This document shows, piece after piece, positions 30,873 through 34,636 of a stretch of DNA of 34,636 nucleotides. Within the stretch, counting starts at the first letter, position 1. Each line of letters starts with the position of its first letter. The DNA is taken from NCBI GenBank assembly GCA_021029095.1, contig JAJOHG010000271.1, positions 1 to 34,636 of the forward strand. Reading direction: 5' to 3'. Below the pieces are notes generated by a model. It ran no database searches and had not been told where the DNA came from. It saw only the letters and a list, made by a program, of their open reading frames with translations. The stretch is from Phellopilus nigrolimitatus (Eukaryota > Basidiomycota > Agaricomycetes > Hymenochaetales > Hymenochaetaceae). Both the position numbers and the translations under genes were made by a program.

Positions 30873-33507
30873 TTATAGCTCGTCACCTTCTTTCACTGCC
30901 GCAGCCCCCTGAACCTGGATCGGTATTGGTGGCTCGATTTCAAGGTCACTGTCTGAGTCATTAGCAACAGCAATATCGGTCGAAGGCGCTGGTATTTGAC
31001 TCGTCCCTTCTGCGCCTTTGATTCGAGAGCCCTGGCCTCGACCACTGTCTGCGCCGTCGGATTGACTCGTCTTCGCTGCCTCGCCAGACTCGGAATGTCC
31101 GTCGTCCGACTGGTTTATAATCGATGGGATTGGAGCAATCACACCAGAGCGCACTTTTTTCCCCGGAGGCGCACCGAGGCGAATCTCACGTTTCTGGTCC
31201 CCCAGCTAGATAGATAAGAAACGAAATTTAATCTAAAGAGGACAACAAAAAGATAGGCCCGATCTTGCTCACCATGACTGCGTCTTTATTCTTGGCGCCT
31301 CCTTTGCCAGAGCTTGCCGGATGAGCATATGCTTTAATAGTAGGATCGAAGCCTAGACGCTTGATCATCTCGGCGGAGAACGACTTTTTCTTCGGTTCAG
31401 ACTGCTCGCTACGCGACACGTCTTCATTCTCTTCGTCCTCCATGTCGGCGGGAAGTGACTTCCCTTTCCCTTTTTCTTTTCCCTTTTCTTGCCCCTTCCC
31501 CTTTAGTACAGCTTCTCTCGCCTTCTTCACCACAGCCAGTGCCTCCCTTGACCCTCCTCCCGACGTTCCCGAGCCACCCTTCCCCAGGAGCTCGGCAAGC
31601 TCACGGTCGCCCTCGCGTTCTGCAACGCGTCGTCTTGCTCTGGCCTGGCCTTCTCGTCCCATTGTCTCGCCCGCTACTCCAGGCGCCTGCGCACGTGAGG
31701 ACGACGCGACATGCCCGCCGATAACGTACGTCGCCTCCCCGTCGTGTCCGCGCAAGCCGGTCTCCGGCTTTAGTCCCCATTGCCGCACCGGGTCATACGC
31801 AGCTCGCCGCTTATTTGCGGTTGTTGTCATTCCGGAGGTCCTAGAAATTGATGACAGTTTTTAATCAGAACTAATTGTTTCGGTCCTTGATGATAGTAAA
31901 ATAATATCTACCCAATTGAGAATTCAGCGCGCCCAGCCCGTGCACGCTGTACCGCGGCCTGGAGATGGTACTCGCATACATCATCGGCACCCTTGCCACT
32001 TGCACTGGTCGGGTTTGATCGCCTATCTACCCACGCTCCACACGGTTTTCCGTCTCGTCGACGGACCCCACACATGCCCAGATCCGATGCATATCCGATG
32101 ATATTGATGGCAGAGGAGGATGGCGGAGTAAGTGCCAGAATGGATGAAGAAGCAGGATTTTTTGTATTCTATAAATGTTAAACTTTAATCCCGACAACGC
32201 CCACAGTAAATAGACTTGTAGTTTCATACCTGAAATGGTTTCAGAACCTTCGGATTAAGTAAAGCCACAACTGCTCCTTCTCTGAGTTTGGAGAAACATT
32301 CTTCGAACGCGCCTCCACTACCACCTCTCCATATTTTCTGCACTTTCTCTTTACCTCCGTCTTTCGATACGAGCTTATCGAAATAGTCTGACTCGAAAAG
32401 CAGTAGAGACAGTTGCGCGTCGCCGCGCAGTGACGCACGCGGGGCAGCCGATGTAGAGGAACGCGAACGGTGTCCCAGATCGATCAGCTTTATGTGAACG
32501 TACTTCTTCCCTCCTTTTCGTGGATTCTCTTCGTCCTCGTCATCCTCTTCCTTCTTGCGTTTCTTGAAGTTCTCTTTTCCCACTTTCTTGTCTTTACCGT
32601 TGCCGTCATCCAATCCGTCCTCTTCAGAGCGTTTGCCATGCGCTGAGTTTCCCGGTCCGCTCGTGAACTTCACATCTCCACGTTCGGCGACGACCGCAAT
32701 CGTGACCCAGTCTCCTTCGACGGGAACCTCATACGCCTGCTTGTTTGGTTGCAAGCGGACGACGGAATAAAGTAGGGATGGCGGAAGGAAGTAGCGACCA
32801 AATAGATGATCCTGCAATGCAGAGTGCGGTAATACGCGAGACCTATACATCATGGTTCAACTATAGATCAGTAAAGCAGCGAATGATTGGAACATACTTG
32901 AGTCGGATCCCCGAGTTCGGCTCAACCTTCTCGAAATGTGGATCATCAGGAATAGGCTTGTGTTCCGCAGGTCCCATCTCTAACTCCTCCACTATCGCCA
33001 ACCTGTCATCCCGTACCGGCACATTCGCAGCGGCCCCCGTTATCGGAGGTAGCGGAACGGGCTTCTCCGCAAACCCCTCTGTACGCGCAATCGGTTCGCG
33101 GTCTTCCTTCTTGCATGGGTTCAGAGACTTCAGTTGAGATACAAGAGTGGACGGTGCAGGTTCATGAGCTGCAGGAACGCGTTGTGGGTTTGCCTTCGAC
33201 TTCGTGCCAGACTTCAAGGGTGGTATTGGTTTAGCCAGTTGTTGCGCTCTCCGCGTGAAGTTCGTCGGTGATTGTGCCCGATCTCGTCGTGCATCGATAT
33301 TCTTTCCTGAGTGAACATAAGTTTGGATGCAGAATGACTGCGAGCGAACTTACGGGGCGAAGGTGTCGCGGGTGCTAGGATTGTGGCCTCGTTCGTTCTC
33401 CGTTTCTTCGCTGGCGGCGACTCGGGCTGTCCAGAAAGCTGCGCCTGAAGCGCAGCAATCTGACGCTTCAGCTCTTCCTTACTGACGGAGCTTGTTGATG
33501 AGCTCAT
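30873..33507 (-). CDS. mcm10: DNA replication factor Mcm10
   Basis: Replication-fork protein that binds the CMG helicase, DNA and polymerase alpha-primase in the nucleus. Exons: 33354-33507, 32898-33306, 32230-32842, 31912-32168, 31273-31840, 30873-31205, for 777 residues in one clean frame. Residues 1-25 form a likely coiled coil (KEELKRQIAALQAQL). The conserved block VRDDRLAIVEELEMGP leads to PNSGIRLK and the OB fold from about 188 (LFGRYFLPPSLLYSVVRL, GDWVTIAVVAERG, LRGDAQLSLLLFESDYFDKL, GAVVALLNPKVLKPFQ). The CCCH zinc finger follows: Cys425, Cys435, Cys457, His460. After it come EFSIGTSGM and the GLKP and SAEMIKRLGFDP motifs. The OB fold carries a long charged insert (near 240-300, KKRKKEEDDEDEENPRK). 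The zinc finger loop is enlarged. TATAAATA and an ACGCGT element lie about 75-85 nt upstream. Introns are 47-71 nt. Confidence 0.94.
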
Positions 33508-33579
33508 AGCGACAGCAGCGAGACGGGTACCGAGCGAAACTTCGTGTCAGTAAGACACGCGATTGTTACGAAAGCGGAT

Positions 33580-33593
33580 ACGCGTTATTTATA
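33580..33593 (-). promoter_or_regulatory. Mcm10 promoter: TATA box next to an ACGCGT (MCB-like) element
   Basis: On the - strand TATAAATA (33586-33593) is directly followed by ACGCGT (33580-33585), 73 nt upstream of the start codon. ACGCGT is the MluI cell-cycle box bound by MBF at G1/S genes in yeasts. A TTACGAAA sequence resembling an SCB lies nearby, 33565-33573. Use in this organism is inferred. Confidence 0.4.
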
Positions 33594-33729
33594 TCTGTGT
33601 ACGCGACAAACTCGGTCAAGTGGCGCTTCTCATGAGTGTGACAGGAACGTCGATGAAGACTGTCTTTTTAAGAAATCTGATCTGAGAGCAGACTGCTTTC
33701 GGAACAGAACTTCGACACGTTGACTTATA

Positions 33730-34636
33730 TTATATAAATTGAACTATTACGACAAGTAAAACGCTATCTACTTCACTCTCCAGTAGTGCCAGCGATGACG
33801 CTTCCGTGCACACCCCAGGAACCCCCAGACCAAACATGACCCAGCCAACAAAAATGATGCCAATTGACGCGGCCAGGAAAAGCCAGCGCAGACCCTCGTG
33901 ACAGGCACAGGCGACTTCAAACATCTTCTCTTGTTCCTTTACGTCTTTGTGAGCGAATGATCGCTCCGGATCACCCTTTTGCACAAGACGCTCGACTTCC
34001 TTATTGAGTTGGCTTGGCACAACTTGAGCAAGGCGTGCGGCAGGAGAAGTGTGGACCTGGAAGCAATAAGAAGGGCTCCAGAGATGGCGACCGATACGAA
34101 CGCGTAGGCGAGCCAAAGAGATACGGCTTTATCGAGAGAGTCGTGCGCAGTCTCATCCTGCAGCTTTCCGGCGGCAGTTGTGATGATGACGATCGATGCT
34201 TGCACAACAGATTCTGCAAGTCATATCAGCATGCATCTCATTCAGAAAAAGTAACCGACCGACTTTTGATAGCGAAAGCCGTTGCAAACCATTGTGGGTC
34301 GGCGATAACGCTTCGTACGATTCGACTTGAGGGGCTGGCGTTACGCACTAGAAGTCTAGATTAGTGCCGGTGCTTGTATGTAATCTATTTGTTTATTACC
34401 TGAGAGATCGCGTAGAAACATAGGCAGCCACTAACAGGTTTTCATAAAGTATTTTACATAGCCAGTCAAATTAACTCACCAAAGGTAGGTACCGTGTGGG
34501 AAACTTGAGGAGCAACATCGAAATCAAGAAAGTCAATCCTGACACAAATACTAATGCACAGATTTCAGGTCAGCTAGTTCTCCAGCGGTTGTAATTAAGA
34601 CAATGTACTCACAGAATGTCACTCGTTGGCCATAGA
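33730..34636 (-). CDS. MFS-like multi-span membrane protein, 3' part (partial)
   Basis: The gene enters from the right edge; its N-terminus is outside the window. In-phase exons: 34613-34636, 34480-34550, 34400-34430, 34264-34347, and one beginning at 34213. They encode a membrane span (FLFVSGLTFLISMLLLKF), then LPLWLPMFLRDLS, ADPQWFATAFAIKKSVVQAS, and a further span (SLWLAYAFVSVAISGALLIA). The pattern FATAFAIKKS...AGKLQDE resembles the C-terminal half of major facilitator transporters. The last frame (33730 to about 34077) gives ARLAQVVPSQLNKEVERL, a charged segment, and a last span (WLFLAASIGIIFVGWVMFGL). The link between these two parts needs either a frame change near 34040-34080 or an intron of 41 or 68 nt that would remove the preceding span, so the 3' half may be broken. 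The substrate is unknown. Confidence 0.55.

Noticed and set aside
1..34636. Possible tRNA, rRNA, CRISPR, prophage or biosynthetic gene cluster.
   Set aside because: I looked for tRNA B-box-like sequences, regular spaced repeats and core biosynthetic enzymes and found none. A lone monooxygenase and a lone aldehyde dehydrogenase 11 kb apart do not make a cluster.

Overview
The window looks like nuclear DNA of a filamentous basidiomycete, most likely an Agaricomycete. Genes are split by many short introns (about 45-110 nt), two or three carry DUF6699-type domains that I associate with mushroom-forming fungi, and several families (Ish1/Msc1, RING-CH with a fungal C-terminus, Mcm10) match fungal forms. 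There are no bacterial operons, phage, CRISPR, rRNA or recognisable tRNA genes. All gene models below were spliced by hand from the sequence; exon coordinates are given in each entry.

Left part (1-8.1 kb): the tail of a + strand gene; an intact eIF2-gamma gene on the - strand (472-2208) with a 16-nt micro-exon; a truncated, frame-broken eIF2-alpha remnant (3111-3905, -), which abuts the 3' end of a trypsin-like serine protease gene (3924-5766, -). The protease shares a 445-bp divergent promoter region with an eight-exon FAD monooxygenase (6212-8046, +), which contains a GC-AG intron.

Middle (8.1-25.1 kb): a Ser/Pro-rich protein of unknown function (9264-10961, +); a 3-kb gene-poor stretch; a DUF6699-like gene interrupted by one in-frame stop or a tiny intron (14099-15139, -); an Ish1/Msc1-type secretory-pathway or nuclear-envelope protein (15724-17473, +); a nine-exon class-3-like aldehyde dehydrogenase (18917-20942, +); and two single-exon DUF6699 genes, each with a TATA box (22058-22651 and 24360-24941, +).

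Right part (25.2-34.6 kb): every gene is on the - strand. They are a RING-CH membrane E3 ligase-like protein with a 12-bp perfect inverted repeat just upstream of its start codon (25190-27231), an unrecognised five-exon protein with a strongly acidic tract (28347-29799), the replication factor Mcm10 (30873-33507), and the 3' part of a multi-membrane-span, MFS-like transporter that runs off the window end.

I see no dedicated gene cluster or clear new system. The genes are mostly unrelated housekeeping and lineage-specific genes. The points most worth following are the eIF2-alpha remnant beside eIF2-gamma, the micro-exons and C-at-+4 splice donors, the 5'-leader hairpin of the RING-CH gene, the scattered DUF6699 genes, and the enlarged Mcm10 zinc finger.
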